From contig JAZNBG010000015.1 in NCBI GenBank assembly GCA_045586925.1, positions 10,800 through 74,799 of the forward strand: a stretch of DNA of 64,000 nt, written 5' to 3'. The position numbers were made by a program, and so were the translations under genes. This DNA comes from SIG440 sp045586925 (lineage in GTDB: Bacteria > Bacillota > Clostridia > Monoglobales > Monoglobaceae). The notes under the pieces are model-generated. The model saw only the letters and a program-made list of their open reading frames with translations, searched no databases and had not been told where the DNA came from. Below are positions 1-8,040 of the stretch, piece after piece (position 1 is the first letter of the stretch; the number at the start of each line of letters is the position of its first letter).

Positions 1-237
1 GAAATTGCAAAGGTTGTGCCCGAATACGAAAAGAAGCTTTACATCAAGGCGGCATTTAATATTTTAAAGGCTATTGAAAAAGAACATTGCGACTGGACTT
101 TGGATAATCAGTTTATTGTAATGAACAACACAGGTCATTATCATGGCAAGGATATACACGTTCCGCTTATTTATGCTGATTATTATTTTATTGAAGCAAT
201 TTATAAATTGAAGGATTTTGGAATTCTGTTTTGGTAA
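1..237 (+). CDS. Unsaturated glucuronyl/rhamnogalacturonyl hydrolase (GH88/GH105 type), C-terminal fragment
   Basis: The reading frame is open from the first base and ends at a TAA at 235-237, so only the last 78 residues are present and the true start lies outside the window. The tail reads HVPLIYADYYFIEAIYKLK, which resembles the conserved C-terminal end of GH88/GH105 (alpha/alpha)6-barrel enzymes, where an IYGDYF-LEAL-RL segment closes the barrel. These enzymes hydrolyse the unsaturated uronic acid that polysaccharide lyases leave at the non-reducing end of oligosaccharides. The pectinase-like gene at 1712-3031 supports a role in pectin breakdown. The family call rests on the tail only, so GH88 and GH105 cannot be separated. 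A terminator follows directly. Confidence 0.6.
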   Translation, partial: EIAKVVPEYEKKLYIKAAFNILKAIEKEHCDWTLDNQFIVMNNTGHYHGKDIHVPLIYADYYFIEAIYKLKDFGILFW

Positions 238-242
238 TACAG

Positions 243-273
243 AAAGGACTGCATATCAAATGTAGTCCTTTTT
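243..273 (+). terminator. Intrinsic terminator of the uronyl hydrolase gene
   Basis: A 12-base arm (AAAGGACTGCAT, 243-254) pairs across a 5-base loop with 260-271 with one bulge and runs into a T tract. It lies 6 bases after the stop codon of the partial hydrolase gene. Confidence 0.8.
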
Positions 274-285
274 CTATTTAAGGTA

Positions 286-314
286 TAGACAAAAAATAAA
301 AATTGTGGTAATAT
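286..314 (+). promoter_or_regulatory. Candidate sigma-A promoter of the structured RNA at 319-568
   Basis: TAGACA (286-291) and TAATAT (309-314) are 17 bp apart. The predicted start falls near 321, where the first long stem of the structured RNA begins. The -35 box is imperfect. Confidence 0.4.
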
Positions 315-318
315 AAAA

Positions 319-568
319 TCATACCACACAAATTTGAAAACAGAACTCAAAACGCAAACGTTTTTGTCTTGGCAAAAACGCTGACTCCATTTGCATGCGT
401 TTTGGGTGTATAATTTGGATTTGTGTGGTAGCTTATCCGTGAGTCATGCGTTTTTCGTGCGTCGGCTCACGTCGGCGCATTTTTTAATGCGACCGATAAG
501 CTCTGTATCGCTGCGACACCAACACAAACAGCAAACCCGCCCTGCATCCGCAAGGCGGGTTTGTCATT
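319..568 (+). ncRNA. Candidate multi-stem structured RNA (RNA A)
   Basis: No convincing gene is present here, but the DNA is densely self-complementary. A perfect 12-bp outer stem pairs 322-333 with 419-430. Inside it lie an AAAACGCA / TGCGTTTT stem and a CGTTTTTG / CAAAAACG hairpin near 359-380. A second domain is closed by AGCTTATC (430-437) with GATAAGCT (495-502) and contains GTGAG/CTCAC and GCGCAT/ATGCG hairpins. A 10-bp GC-rich hairpin (532-541 with 554-563) ends it like a weak terminator. The order promoter, outer stem, further stems, GCGACAC-containing linker, terminal hairpin resembles the region at 31263-31656. No known family was recognised. Confidence 0.4.
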
Positions 569-930
569 GTACGTATTTGCGAGTATTTTGTTCCCAACTT
601 TTGATAAAGCGACCCACACAGCCCGACCCAAGAATAGCCGCTTTTGAAAAGGCGACTTGCAGATGTAACCGATTTAGCGAGGGCACAAAGGGTTTGTGCA
701 ATCCGAGCGGCACTGTTTGCAGACATAGTGAACAATTACATATGCAAAAGCCTTTGATAGCGGGACGGGGGTGCAAGGGGGTCTGTCCCCCTTGAGAAAG
801 ACTAAAATAAAAGTTTTCAAATGGATGTTATATTTTTACTATACGCAAAAACACCCTATATATTTCTGTTAAACACTTTTTCAAGGTGTTTATAGATACC
901 CAACGCCCACCCACAGACATTTGAAACAGC
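569..930. other. Intergenic region with short hairpins, no supported gene
   Basis: Two hairpins are clear: GCACAAA (683-689) with TTTGTGC (693-699), and CAAGGGGG (774-781) with CCCCCTTG (787-794). The second resembles a bidirectional terminator and lies downstream of the minus-strand acetyltransferase gene. Open frames in this stretch look compositional and lack ribosome binding sites or recognisable domains. Confidence 0.5.
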
Positions 931-1710
931 TTATTTGTAATATGCTTCAGGGATATCTCTTGTTTCACTGCACAGGTCATAATCGGCATTTTTCCAAAGC
1001 ATTTTCAGGGTGTTAACCGTTTTCCTTGCATCACAGCAAAATACCTGTGCGTTTCCTAATGTTCCGCTTGTTACTGCTTTGCAATAAATCAATGGTTTTT
1101 CGTAATTATCAAAATGCTCCGAACATCCCTCGGGAACATTAGGCGTGTGAAATCCGTGAAACGGAGCAGATTGAATTTCGTTTCCGTGGTAATCTATAAT
1201 TGTAATCAGGCGGCTTTTTTCGGTTAACCGATTTGGTACATTTAAGAGTTCTTCTGCGGCGTGCAAAAAGGTATTGCTTCTTTGGTCAACGCCAATCAAT
1301 AATATTTTTCCGTTTTCCTCATACAATCGGCTTAAACAGCACTCAGGCGGCGTGGGAGATGCGCACTTTTCTTCACCTTTTACAAAATTCTCTGCTCCGT
1401 TGCCAAACACAGCCACCGAATGGGTTGGATGAAGCGAACGAATACCATCACTGCGGAAGGCGGCAATTTGGGAGAGGATTCCTACACAAGGGACAGTTTC
1501 GCGCACATCGTAATAACCTACTTTGTCCCATGTGTGTGTGGGAATGATTAAAAGTCCGCTGTGCAAATATTCAATCAGTGCATTTAAAAGACCTTCGGCG
1601 CCGCCGTCAATCTCACCCACTTTTCGCAGTGAGCTGTGAACAGTCACCTTGTCGTCGCGCCGGATTCCAAAGGATTTCAGCATTTGAAAGATGTCTTGTT
1701 TCGTAACCAT
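931..1710 (-). CDS. AAC(3)-family N-acetyltransferase
   Basis: A 259-residue protein of the aminoglycoside 3-N-acetyltransferase (antibiotic_NAT) fold, which moves an acetyl group from acetyl-CoA to an amino group. Family marks visible are an HSSLRKVG segment followed by an IDGGAEGLLNAL helix near residues 25-45, HPTHSVAVFG near residue 95, and LLIGVDQRSNTFLHAAE near 138-154. Length is normal. Its ATG lies one base beyond the stop of the GH28 gene, so the two are probably translationally coupled. The setting in a pectin locus makes an amino sugar or other cellular amine as likely a substrate as an antibiotic. Resistance should not be assumed. Confidence 0.75.
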   Translation of the reverse strand: MVTKQDIFQMLKSFGIRRDDKVTVHSSLRKVGEIDGGAEGLLNALIEYLHSGLLIIPTHTWDKVGYYDVRETVPCVGILSQIAAFRSDGIRSLHPTHSVAVFGNGAENFVKGEEKCASPTPPECCLSRLYEENGKILLIGVDQRSNTFLHAAEELLNVPNRLTEKSRLITIIDYHGNEIQSAPFHGFHTPNVPEGCSEHFDNYEKPLIYCKAVTSGTLGNAQVFCCDARKTVNTLKMLWKNADYDLCSETRDIPEAYYK

Positions 1711-1711
1711 C

Positions 1712-3031
1712 TTATTTGCTCCTCTCGCAAATTTCTACAGGAGTTTTCGCTTTTTCTGCCTGAACATTTGAGAAGTTCACAGAAGCATTATGCGCAATCA
1801 CACCTTTGCTGACAGGAGAATCTTTTTCTTCAATATGAATATTTACATTATCCATTGTAACATTTTGTGCGTTAGCAACATAAAAACCACCGGAGGATGT
1901 TTTGTAATCCCATTCTCCATAGCCGTATTTATCTATACATTCAGGGATGCCCTTAAAGGTGATATCCGCATTGCTGAAAAGGATATTTTCAACCACCGCA
2001 CCTTCGTTTGCCTGCACAACAATATTGTGTTCTGCCACAGCCGTCAGGTTGGAAAAACGGATATTTCTGATATCCGGTGCCGGAAGATTTGTAAGTGCGT
2101 CGCATTGAGAAGCCAAAAATATAGGGCATTTTGCTTCCATAAAAATGTTGTTGAAAGAAAGATTTTCTATTTTTGTTCCCGGCCTTTCATCATTATTGAA
2201 TACATATCGGGCTTCCAGACAGACACCCTTTGCCGAGTCCCTGATAATGACATTGGAAACCTGACAGTTTCGGATGGTGCCGATACCAACACCTACACGA
2301 ATAGCATTACATCCTGCTGTGCGGAGCTGACAGTTTGTAACCGTAACATCCTCCAGAATCTTTGTTTTGTCCTTAAGCTTGCTAAAGAGTTGGTTGTCGC
2401 AACGGAAGGTGATGCAGTCATCCTGTGAGTCAATCAGGCAATCGCTGACAATAACCCTGCGGGAAGTATCAATGTCAATACCGTCGCAGCAAGGGATTTC
2501 GGGGTTGTTTTTAATACGTACACCTGTAATGATAACATCCTCACAGCCATGGACAAAACATGTCCAGTATGTGGAATTTAAAAGTTCTACATCACGAATA
2601 CGGATGTTTTTTGATTCGCATAAATAAACCATTTGCGATGGACGGGAAAATCCTTCTTCATTGCGAAACCCGAAATGCTTTCCGTTTCCGTCAACAATGC
2701 CGCCGCCACGAATACCGCAGTTTTCAACTTCTAAGGCGACGATTAAATGCTTGCCGTTGGCACGTTCCGGCGAGATTACTGCATTTTGCTGCCATGCATA
2801 TGAATCATTATAATCGTCCAGATTGTCTGAACCCTTGATCACGCACATTGGCGGCAGGTTCAGGTATGTGTTGGAACGCAGATAAATTGTGCCGGTTCTG
2901 TAAATGCCGGGTTCAAAATGTATCGTACCGCCACCGCTTTGGGCACAGTCATCAATGGCCTTTTGAATGGCTGCAGTTTGTACTTTTTCTGCATCCGGAA
3001 AAATGTTATAGTCTTTTATATATGTATTCAT
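1712..3031 (-). CDS. Glycoside hydrolase family 28 protein (polygalacturonase-like)
   Basis: A 439-residue right-handed beta-helix hydrolase expected to cleave galacturonic-acid linkages in pectin or rhamnogalacturonan fragments. The GH28 core shows as CCDGIDIDTS followed about 20 residues later by DSQDDCITFR, which carries the catalytic aspartates. The N-terminal pectate-lyase-like repeat reads GGGTIHFEPGIYRTGTIYL. The usual G-H-G segment is replaced around CNAIRVGVGIG, as in exo-acting members. No signal peptide is seen, so it probably acts inside the cell on imported oligosaccharides. I start it at the ATG at 3031 because GAAAGGA (3041-3047) lies 9 bases upstream. A longer frame reaching 3100 lacks such a site. 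Confidence 0.8.
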   Translation of the reverse strand: MNTYIKDYNIFPDAEKVQTAAIQKAIDDCAQSGGGTIHFEPGIYRTGTIYLRSNTYLNLPPMCVIKGSDNLDDYNDSYAWQQNAVISPERANGKHLIVALEVENCGIRGGGIVDGNGKHFGFRNEEGFSRPSQMVYLCESKNIRIRDVELLNSTYWTCFVHGCEDVIITGVRIKNNPEIPCCDGIDIDTSRRVIVSDCLIDSQDDCITFRCDNQLFSKLKDKTKILEDVTVTNCQLRTAGCNAIRVGVGIGTIRNCQVSNVIIRDSAKGVCLEARYVFNNDERPGTKIENLSFNNIFMEAKCPIFLASQCDALTNLPAPDIRNIRFSNLTAVAEHNIVVQANEGAVVENILFSNADITFKGIPECIDKYGYGEWDYKTSSGGFYVANAQNVTMDNVNIHIEEKDSPVSKGVIAHNASVNFSNVQAEKAKTPVEICERSK

Positions 3032-3201
3032 ATTCTTTTGTCCTTTCTGCCGGAATGGGCAATATAATTTTAGTGCTTTTATATATTTAGCATATCGCAA
3101 TTAAGTCATTTGTCAACGGTTTTGCTATCGAAAGTTTTTCGAAAAATCGTTATTGATTTTTGCCCCAAATAATATATAATGAAAATAGGAGGTGTTTCTT
3201 C
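3032..3201. promoter_or_regulatory. Divergent promoter/operator region between GH28 and LacI genes
   Basis: Minus strand: TTGACA (3116-3111) and TATGCT (3094-3089), 16 bp apart, drive the GH28 gene. Plus strand: TTGATT (3153-3158) and TATAAT (3175-3180), 16 bp apart, drive the LacI gene. Between them CGAAA-GTT-TTTCG (3129-3141) is a symmetrical candidate operator, likely for the adjacent LacI regulator. Confidence 0.55.
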
Positions 3202-4179
3202 ATGATAACACTGTCAAAAATTGCGAAACTCGCTCATGTTTCTGTTTCAACTGCATCAAAAGCTTTTTCTATGAGCAATGAAGTAAATGCCGAAACGAGG
3301 GAAATGATTTTTGAGATAGCGAAAAAATATGGATGTTTTAAAAAGTTTTATAACGCCAAATACCCTAAACTTGTTTTTGCGGTTATTTGTCCTGAATTTG
3401 CAAGTAGGTTTTATGCTGATGCTCTTTCGGCAATTCAGGAATATTTAAAAGTATATAATTGTGAGATTTGTGTTGCAACAACCGATTTTTCTGTAGAAAC
3501 CGAGAAAACATTGCTTGAATATTATACAAAATATACCAATGTGGATGCTATTTTTAATATAGCCGGTCAATTATCTGAATTTGATGGTGTTGAGGAAATA
3601 CCTGTTGTAAATATCTTCCCTTTGAATAATAGCCGCTCGGAAATTACGGTAAAATTTGATTTGAATAATGCATTGCAGCAGTTCTTGCAATATTGCAAAG
3701 AAAAAGGAATAGAGGATATTGGTTTTATTGGCGAGAAAAAGACTGATATGAAATTAAATTGTTTTCAACAAAAAATGGAAGAAGTATTTGGCTCTTTTCG
3801 CAAAGAATATATTAGTACAGTTGAGCAAAGATTTGAATATGGCGGCTTTGAGGCGATGGACAAGCTGTTTGCCGCAGAAAAACTTCCCCGGGTCATTGTG
3901 TGCGCATATGATTGTATGGCTATCGGAGCTATGCGCTGCATTTGGGAACACGGACTTAAAGTCCCCGAAGACATTGCTGTTTTAGGCATAGATGATACAA
4001 GGGAATCAGCCTTTTTGCCAATTCCCATTTCTTCAATCAATTTAAATTTAGACGAGGCTTGTAAACAAGCCATAGGCGCCCTGATGAATAAATTGTATGA
4101 TAGACCATTCTCTTCGGAAATTACGATTTCTGCAGAGCTTAAGTTAAGAGAATCGTGCAAAATTTTTAAAGAGTCTTAA
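3202..4179 (+). CDS. LacI/GalR-family transcriptional regulator
   Basis: A 325-residue repressor. The N-terminus (ITLSKIAKLAHVSVSTASKAF) is the classical LacI helix-turn-helix, and the rest is a periplasmic-binding-protein-like sensor domain with ICAYDCMAIGAMRCIWEHGLK typical of the C-terminal subdomain. The start at 3202 is preceded by AGGAGG about 8 bases upstream, and an earlier in-frame codon at 3160 has no such site. It is divergent from the GH28 gene with a palindrome between them, so it most likely controls the pectin genes in response to a sugar acid. Its 3' end overlaps convergent folC by 14 bases. Confidence 0.85.
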   Translation: MITLSKIAKLAHVSVSTASKAFSMSNEVNAETREMIFEIAKKYGCFKKFYNAKYPKLVFAVICPEFASRFYADALSAIQEYLKVYNCEICVATTDFSVETEKTLLEYYTKYTNVDAIFNIAGQLSEFDGVEEIPVVNIFPLNNSRSEITVKFDLNNALQQFLQYCKEKGIEDIGFIGEKKTDMKLNCFQQKMEEVFGSFRKEYISTVEQRFEYGGFEAMDKLFAAEKLPRVIVCAYDCMAIGAMRCIWEHGLKVPEDIAVLGIDDTRESAFLPIPISSINLNLDEACKQAIGALMNKLYDRPFSSEITISAELKLRESCKIFKES

Positions 4180-5458
4180 TCACTTCGTCAAGATCTTTAT
4201 ACAAATACAACGAGCCGCAAAGGATGGTTGGTTTGCCTTTAGAAAGAGCGGTTTGGTATGCATCTTTTAAATCGGGATAGGGGGTTGCGTCAATCCCCAA
4301 AGTTTTTGCATAGTCACAAACCATTGCAGTTTCGGCGGCACGGGGATTATTTTTTACTTTTACGGCAAAGATTTCAGAGTTTTCAAGCAGACCATAGTTT
4401 TTAAGTATTTCAAGCTCACCCGAAATATCCTTGTCGCCCATAAACGCCATTATAAAGGTTGCACCCTGCCATTTCGGGAAGTAACGGACAAGGCATTTTG
4501 CCAGAGCCGTCATACCGTTTTTGTTGTGGGCGCCGTCATATATTACTACGGGGTCGTGACTTAGAATTTCAAACCTTCCGGGATTTTTTGCGGCTTTTAT
4601 GCCGTTCTTTATATGTTCTTCACAAATTCCCAAAGCGTAGGCTGTTTCTATGGCAATAGCGGCATTTTGAGGTTGGTAAAATCCGGGAATTCCACATTCA
4701 ACATTTTCAAATACTTTACCATCTGTGGTTGTGTAGTCAAAGATTTCGTGAAAATCTACGGCGCTTTTTGAAACAGGCGCACCTGCAAAAATCAGACTGT
4801 TATTCTGCTCAGCACACACTCTTGTCAGCACTTTTTCGGCACCCTCAAGCTGAGTGGCAGAAACGGTAAGCCCTTTGCTTTGGTCGAGATGGGCCTTTAT
4901 AATACCTGCTTTTTCACCTGCAATTTGCTCGATGGTGTCGCCAAGGTATTCGGTGTGGTCGATGTCAATTGATGTGATAACCGAGGCAAGCGGCGGAGGA
5001 ATTACGTTTGTTGCATCACGTGTACCGCCAAGACCTGTTTCGAGTATAATTATATCACAGTTTTGTTCTTTAAAATAACAAAAGGCTGCGGCTGTCCATA
5101 TTTCAAATTGGGTGGGTAGTTCGCCGATTTCGTCTTTTACCTTGCTTGCGGCGTCTTCCACAATGGACAAAATATGGTTGATATCTTCATCCGAAATAAG
5201 AACTCCGTCAACCGAAATGCGTTCGCACACCGAAACAAGGTTCGGCGAGGTATAACGCCCTGTGCGATAGCCTGCGTCAGAAAAAATGCATTGCAAGAAA
5301 TTGCACACCGAGCCTTTGCCGTTGGTGCCTGCAATGTGAATAAATTTAAGATTGTTCTGTGGATTTCCCAGATGCTTCATCAGGCAGCTTATACCCTCAA
5401 GGCGCAGCCTTGCAATTGCCTGAAAGCTGTTTGCAAATTTTTTGAAATTGTTACTCAT
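4166..5458 (-). CDS. folC: Bifunctional folylpolyglutamate synthase/dihydrofolate synthase
   Basis: A 430-residue Mur-ligase-like enzyme that adds glutamate to folates with ATP, trapping them in the cell. The P-loop FIHIAGTNGKGSVCNFLQ lies near residues 40-55. LETGLGGTRDATNVI and SIDIDHTEYLGDTIEQIAGEKAGIIK near residues 140-190 are the Mur-ligase central motifs, and YDGAHNKNGM marks the C-terminal domain. Length fits FolC. The gene follows folT by 11 bases and is probably cotranscribed under the THF riboswitch. Confidence 0.92.
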   Translation of the reverse strand: MSNNFKKFANSFQAIARLRLEGISCLMKHLGNPQNNLKFIHIAGTNGKGSVCNFLQCIFSDAGYRTGRYTSPNLVSVCERISVDGVLISDEDINHILSIVEDAASKVKDEIGELPTQFEIWTAAAFCYFKEQNCDIIILETGLGGTRDATNVIPPPLASVITSIDIDHTEYLGDTIEQIAGEKAGIIKAHLDQSKGLTVSATQLEGAEKVLTRVCAEQNNSLIFAGAPVSKSAVDFHEIFDYTTTDGKVFENVECGIPGFYQPQNAAIAIETAYALGICEEHIKNGIKAAKNPGRFEILSHDPVVIYDGAHNKNGMTALAKCLVRYFPKWQGATFIMAFMGDKDISGELEILKNYGLLENSEIFAVKVKNNPRAAETAMVCDYAKTLGIDATPYPDLKDAYQTALSKGKPTILCGSLYLYKDLDEVIKTL

Positions 5459-5469
5459 AGCTCATTGTC

Positions 5470-6003
5470 CTAACGTATTTGTCTGAATCTGTCAATATAT
5501 TTTCGCGCCGCAATCAGCACGGCAGTTTGAAGAATAAGCTTAATAATTCCTGCAACTATTCGTGTTGCAAATGCCACCGAAAAGCTGGGGTACCAGCCCA
5601 GCCAAAAGGTAAAGACCGATGTTGTAATAAACATATCAATACCAAACTGTACAATTACGCAGAGTATGGTTCGGATAAGGTATGCCTTTTTTTTAAGGTG
5701 CGGGGTAAAGAAAAATAAACCAAAGACTGCACCCGACAAAAATTCAATTATGGTTATCTGTGGGATAAGCGGCCCTGACGGTGCAAGAAAGCAGTTAAGT
5801 AAATCCCCGATTGCGGCGGTCAGTCCTGCAAAAACAGGGCCAAATAGTGCCCCCGTAACGAAAATCGAAATAAACTTCAGCGGAATTTTAACAATTGTCC
5901 CGATACGAAAGGTGCAGAAGATTGAAAGCAAAGCTGTAATTGCCATAAGCAGACCAAGCGCACAAAGGTTTTTTACTGTGAGGGACGGAAGAAATTTTCT
6001 CAA
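5470..6003 (-). CDS. folT: ECF transporter S component for folate
   Basis: A 177-residue membrane protein with five or six hydrophobic segments. GPVFAGLTAAIGDLLNCFLAPSGPLIPQITIIEFLSGAVFGLFFF is interrupted only by short loops and matches the folate-specific S component FolT, which works with the shared ECF ATPases and T subunit (not in this window). I choose a TTG start at 6003 because AGAAAGGG lies 8 bases upstream; a frame extending to 6144 would run through the riboswitch. The riboswitch and neighbouring folC independently support folate as substrate. Confidence 0.85.
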   Translation of the reverse strand: MRKFLPSLTVKNLCALGLLMAITALLSIFCTFRIGTIVKIPLKFISIFVTGALFGPVFAGLTAAIGDLLNCFLAPSGPLIPQITIIEFLSGAVFGLFFFTPHLKKKAYLIRTILCVIVQFGIDMFITTSVFTFWLGWYPSFSVAFATRIVAGIIKLILQTAVLIAARKYIDRFRQIR

Positions 6004-6063
6004 AAAAATCACCCTTTCTGTAGGATAGCTACAAAAAGGGTAATAAAATAGTTTACGGATTTT

Positions 6064-6166
6064 GTAGCAACGGAATGCGAAACCAATACCGCAAGCCAAA
6101 GGCTGGCTTTTCGTAAAGACGGCAACTTCCCGTCCGTCTTTCACTTAACGCATTGATTTCTACTTT
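6064..6166 (-). promoter_or_regulatory. Tetrahydrofolate (THF) riboswitch
   Basis: Read on the minus strand, the element opens with AAAGTAG and closes with GTTGCTAC, whose GTAG and CTAC ends pair (6163-6160 with 6067-6064). It contains the diagnostic GCGTTAAGTG, then a GGGAAGTTGCC segment, an ACGAAA turn and GCGGTATTGGTTTCGCATTCC, the layout known for THF aptamers. It lies about 60 bases upstream of folT, so it should lower folT and folC expression when reduced folate is abundant. The helix partners are visible by eye; ligand specificity is inferred from the motif. Confidence 0.85.
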
Positions 6167-6187
6167 GCTAAAATATAAGTTATAAAA

Positions 6188-6658
6188 CTATTTAAGCTGG
6201 TCGCGACGTTCTTTAACGATATTGACGCACTGTTCAAGGTCGCGGATTGTTTTGTGGACAACGGTTTCCACATTTTCAAGAAGGTAATCGGCATACTGGT
6301 ATGATGATGTCTTTGCTGCCTGAGCCTCGGCATTTGCTTTTCCTGTGATTTCCTCAGCAGTAGCCATTGCACGTTTGGTGATTTCGTTTTCGTTTATCAT
6401 TGCGATAATCTTGTCGTTAGCCACCTTCATAAGCTCGTCAGCTTCTTTGTTTGCGTCGTTAATAATGTTCTGACGCTCTGCGTTAATCCACTTTGCTTTT
6501 TCAAGGTCTGTGGGCAGCTTAAGGCGGATTTCCTGAATGATTTCAAGAAGCTCCTCCTTGTCAAGCATACAACGTCCTGTAAAAGGAACAGCAGCCCCTT
6601 TGTCTATTACGTCTTCAAGTTCTGCCAACAAATCCAAAACATCTACATTGTTGTCCAT
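6188..6658 (-). CDS. Coiled-coil protein of unknown function (ATPase subunit H-like)
   Basis: A 156-residue, highly charged, largely helical protein. Residues 50-150 form long heptad-like stretches rich in Glu, Lys and Ala, as in DivIVA-like or V-ATPase subunit H/E-like coiled coils. No membrane segment or catalytic motif is visible. A GGAGGA ribosome site precedes the ATG. It sits 29 bases after coaD in the rsmD-coaD cluster, a position such coiled-coil proteins often hold in Clostridia. A structural role at membrane or division site is possible but unproven. Confidence 0.7.
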   Translation of the reverse strand: MDNNVDVLDLLAELEDVIDKGAAVPFTGRCMLDKEELLEIIQEIRLKLPTDLEKAKWINAERQNIINDANKEADELMKVANDKIIAMINENEITKRAMATAEEITGKANAEAQAAKTSSYQYADYLLENVETVVHKTIRDLEQCVNIVKERRDQLK

Positions 6659-6687
6659 AATAAATCCTCCTTAGTATTATTCAAAAA

Positions 6688-7167
6688 TTAATATCCGAAA
6701 CGGCGTTTTATATGGGGCACAAGTGCGTTTGGCACAAGTGCATCAAGGTCGCCGTTGTATTTTGCAACTTCCTTAACCACGCTGGAGCTTAAGAACATAT
6801 ATTCCGAGCAGGCGGGGATAAAAACTGTTTCGATTTTGTCATAAAGCGCACGGTTGGTAAGTGCCATCTGGAATTCATATTCAAAGTCTGAAACCGCCCT
6901 GAGTCCTTTAATGATAATCGAATAATTATTTTCTCGCATAAATTCTGCAAGAAGCCCCGAAAACGAGGTAATCTCCACATTGGGGATATGCTCGGTAACG
7001 CTTTTAAGCATTTCAACTCTTTCCTCAAGGGTAAAGCTGGGGTGCTTCTTTTCGTTGATAAGTACGGCAACGATAACCTTTTCAAACATTCCTGCGGCAC
7101 GGGTGATAATGTCAAGATGCCCGTTGGTACAGGGGTCAAAACTTCCGGGATAAACCGCAATATGCAT
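6688..7167 (-). CDS. coaD: Phosphopantetheine adenylyltransferase
   Basis: A 159-residue enzyme that transfers AMP from ATP to 4'-phosphopantetheine, the penultimate step of coenzyme A synthesis. The nucleotidyltransferase signature YPGSFDPCTNGHLDII lies at residues 5-20 with the T/HxGH motif, IIKGLRAVSDFEYEFQMA lies near residues 87-104, and FLSSSVVKEVA lies near 125. Length is that of bacterial CoaD. It lies 3 bases after rsmD, the usual pairing in Firmicutes. Confidence 0.95.
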   Translation of the reverse strand: MHIAVYPGSFDPCTNGHLDIITRAAGMFEKVIVAVLINEKKHPSFTLEERVEMLKSVTEHIPNVEITSFSGLLAEFMRENNYSIIIKGLRAVSDFEYEFQMALTNRALYDKIETVFIPACSEYMFLSSSVVKEVAKYNGDLDALVPNALVPHIKRRFGY

Positions 7168-7170
7168 ATT

Positions 7171-7716
7171 TTACCCTCCACATTTGCGTAATACGAAAAC
7201 CGTAGTTTTACCGTATTTAGCACGTTTTATAATGTCAAAATCGGTGCCCGAGGGTTCTTCGCCCAGATACTCTGACTCGGCAACTATAATGCCGCCCTCT
7301 GACAAAAGATTATTTTCTGCAATTTTTCTGATAGCATCCGTCAACAGCCCTGTGTTGTAGGGCGGATCAAGAAAGATAATGTCAAACTGCCCAACTGCAC
7401 GGCTGAGAAATGCAAGCGAGTCGCCAAAGATAACTTCTGCACGGTCGGCAACTCTTGCAAGCTCGAGGTTCTTACGTGTAATGTCAAGCGCTGCCTTGTC
7501 ACATTCGACAAATACTGCGTGCTCTGAACCGCGGCTAAGTGCCTCAACCCCCAAAGCACCGCTGCCCGAAAATAAATCAAGCACGGATTTTGCGGGGAGG
7601 TATGGTGAGATTATGTTAAAGATTGATTCTTTAACCCTGTCGGTGGTGGGCCTGGTGTCAAGCCCGGGTGGTGCAATCAATTTCCGGCCCCTTGCTGAAC
7701 CTGAAATAACACGCAC
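7171..7716 (-). CDS. rsmD: 16S rRNA (guanine(966)-N(2))-methyltransferase
   Basis: A 181-residue class I SAM methyltransferase that modifies G966 of 16S rRNA. The opening MRVISGSARGRKL with TRPTTDRVKESIFNII is typical of RsmD. DLFSGSGALGVEALSRG (about residues 47-63) binds SAM, and DPPYNTG (near 120) is the catalytic (D/N)PPY motif of amino methyltransferases. It heads the rsmD-coaD gene pair; a promoter should lie between it and the 6S RNA. Confidence 0.93.
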   Translation of the reverse strand: MRVISGSARGRKLIAPPGLDTRPTTDRVKESIFNIISPYLPAKSVLDLFSGSGALGVEALSRGSEHAVFVECDKAALDITRKNLELARVADRAEVIFGDSLAFLSRAVGQFDIIFLDPPYNTGLLTDAIRKIAENNLLSEGGIIVAESEYLGEEPSGTDFDIIKRAKYGKTTVFVLRKCGG

Positions 7717-7805
7717 ATTCTCACCCCATTATTAATAAGTATATACTTATATTGTATATATTTTATGAATTTTGTCAAGGTTTTTCGGGAAAAAATTTGA
7801 ATTGC

Positions 7806-7850
7806 CGAGGCTTTTTTGCAGATGTGTGGCAAAATGCAAAGTTTGGATAC
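7806..7850. repeat. Direct repeat, copy 1
   Basis: A 45-base segment starting CGAGGCTTTTTTGCAG and ending GCAAAGTTTGGATAC. It recurs with a few changes at 7963-8008, 157 bases away. Its role is unknown. Confidence 0.8.
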
Positions 7851-7942
7851 AAAGAAAAGGAAATGTCGTCCAGGGAGGTTAAATTCAAAGAGGAGTCGTG
7901 AACAAACACAGCATTTTAGGTGCAGAGCAAATAAAAAACGCA

Positions 7943-8008
7943 GTGAATACTTTGTGTATTCACGAGGCTTTTTCTGCAGCTATGCGGCAAAATGCAAAGT
8001 TTGGATAC
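7943..8008. repeat. Direct repeat, copy 2, preceded by hairpin
   Basis: The second copy (7963-8008) is joined to an 8-bp hairpin, GTGAATAC (7943-7950) with GTATTCAC (7956-7963), followed by GAGGCTTTTT, so this copy looks like a terminator with a conserved tail. Copy 1 lacks the hairpin. The stretch 7717-8040 has no other supported gene. Confidence 0.6.
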
Positions 8009-8040
8009 GGCTAATCTTTGAAATTAACCGACCAATAATA

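Noticed and set aside
391..795. A 134-codon open frame on the plus strand
   Set aside because: It runs across several hairpins, has no ribosome site and no recognisable domain; the DNA signal is structural RNA or repeats.
931..1710. Confirmed aminoglycoside resistance gene
   Set aside because: Only the fold is evident, and the pectin-locus context argues for another substrate.
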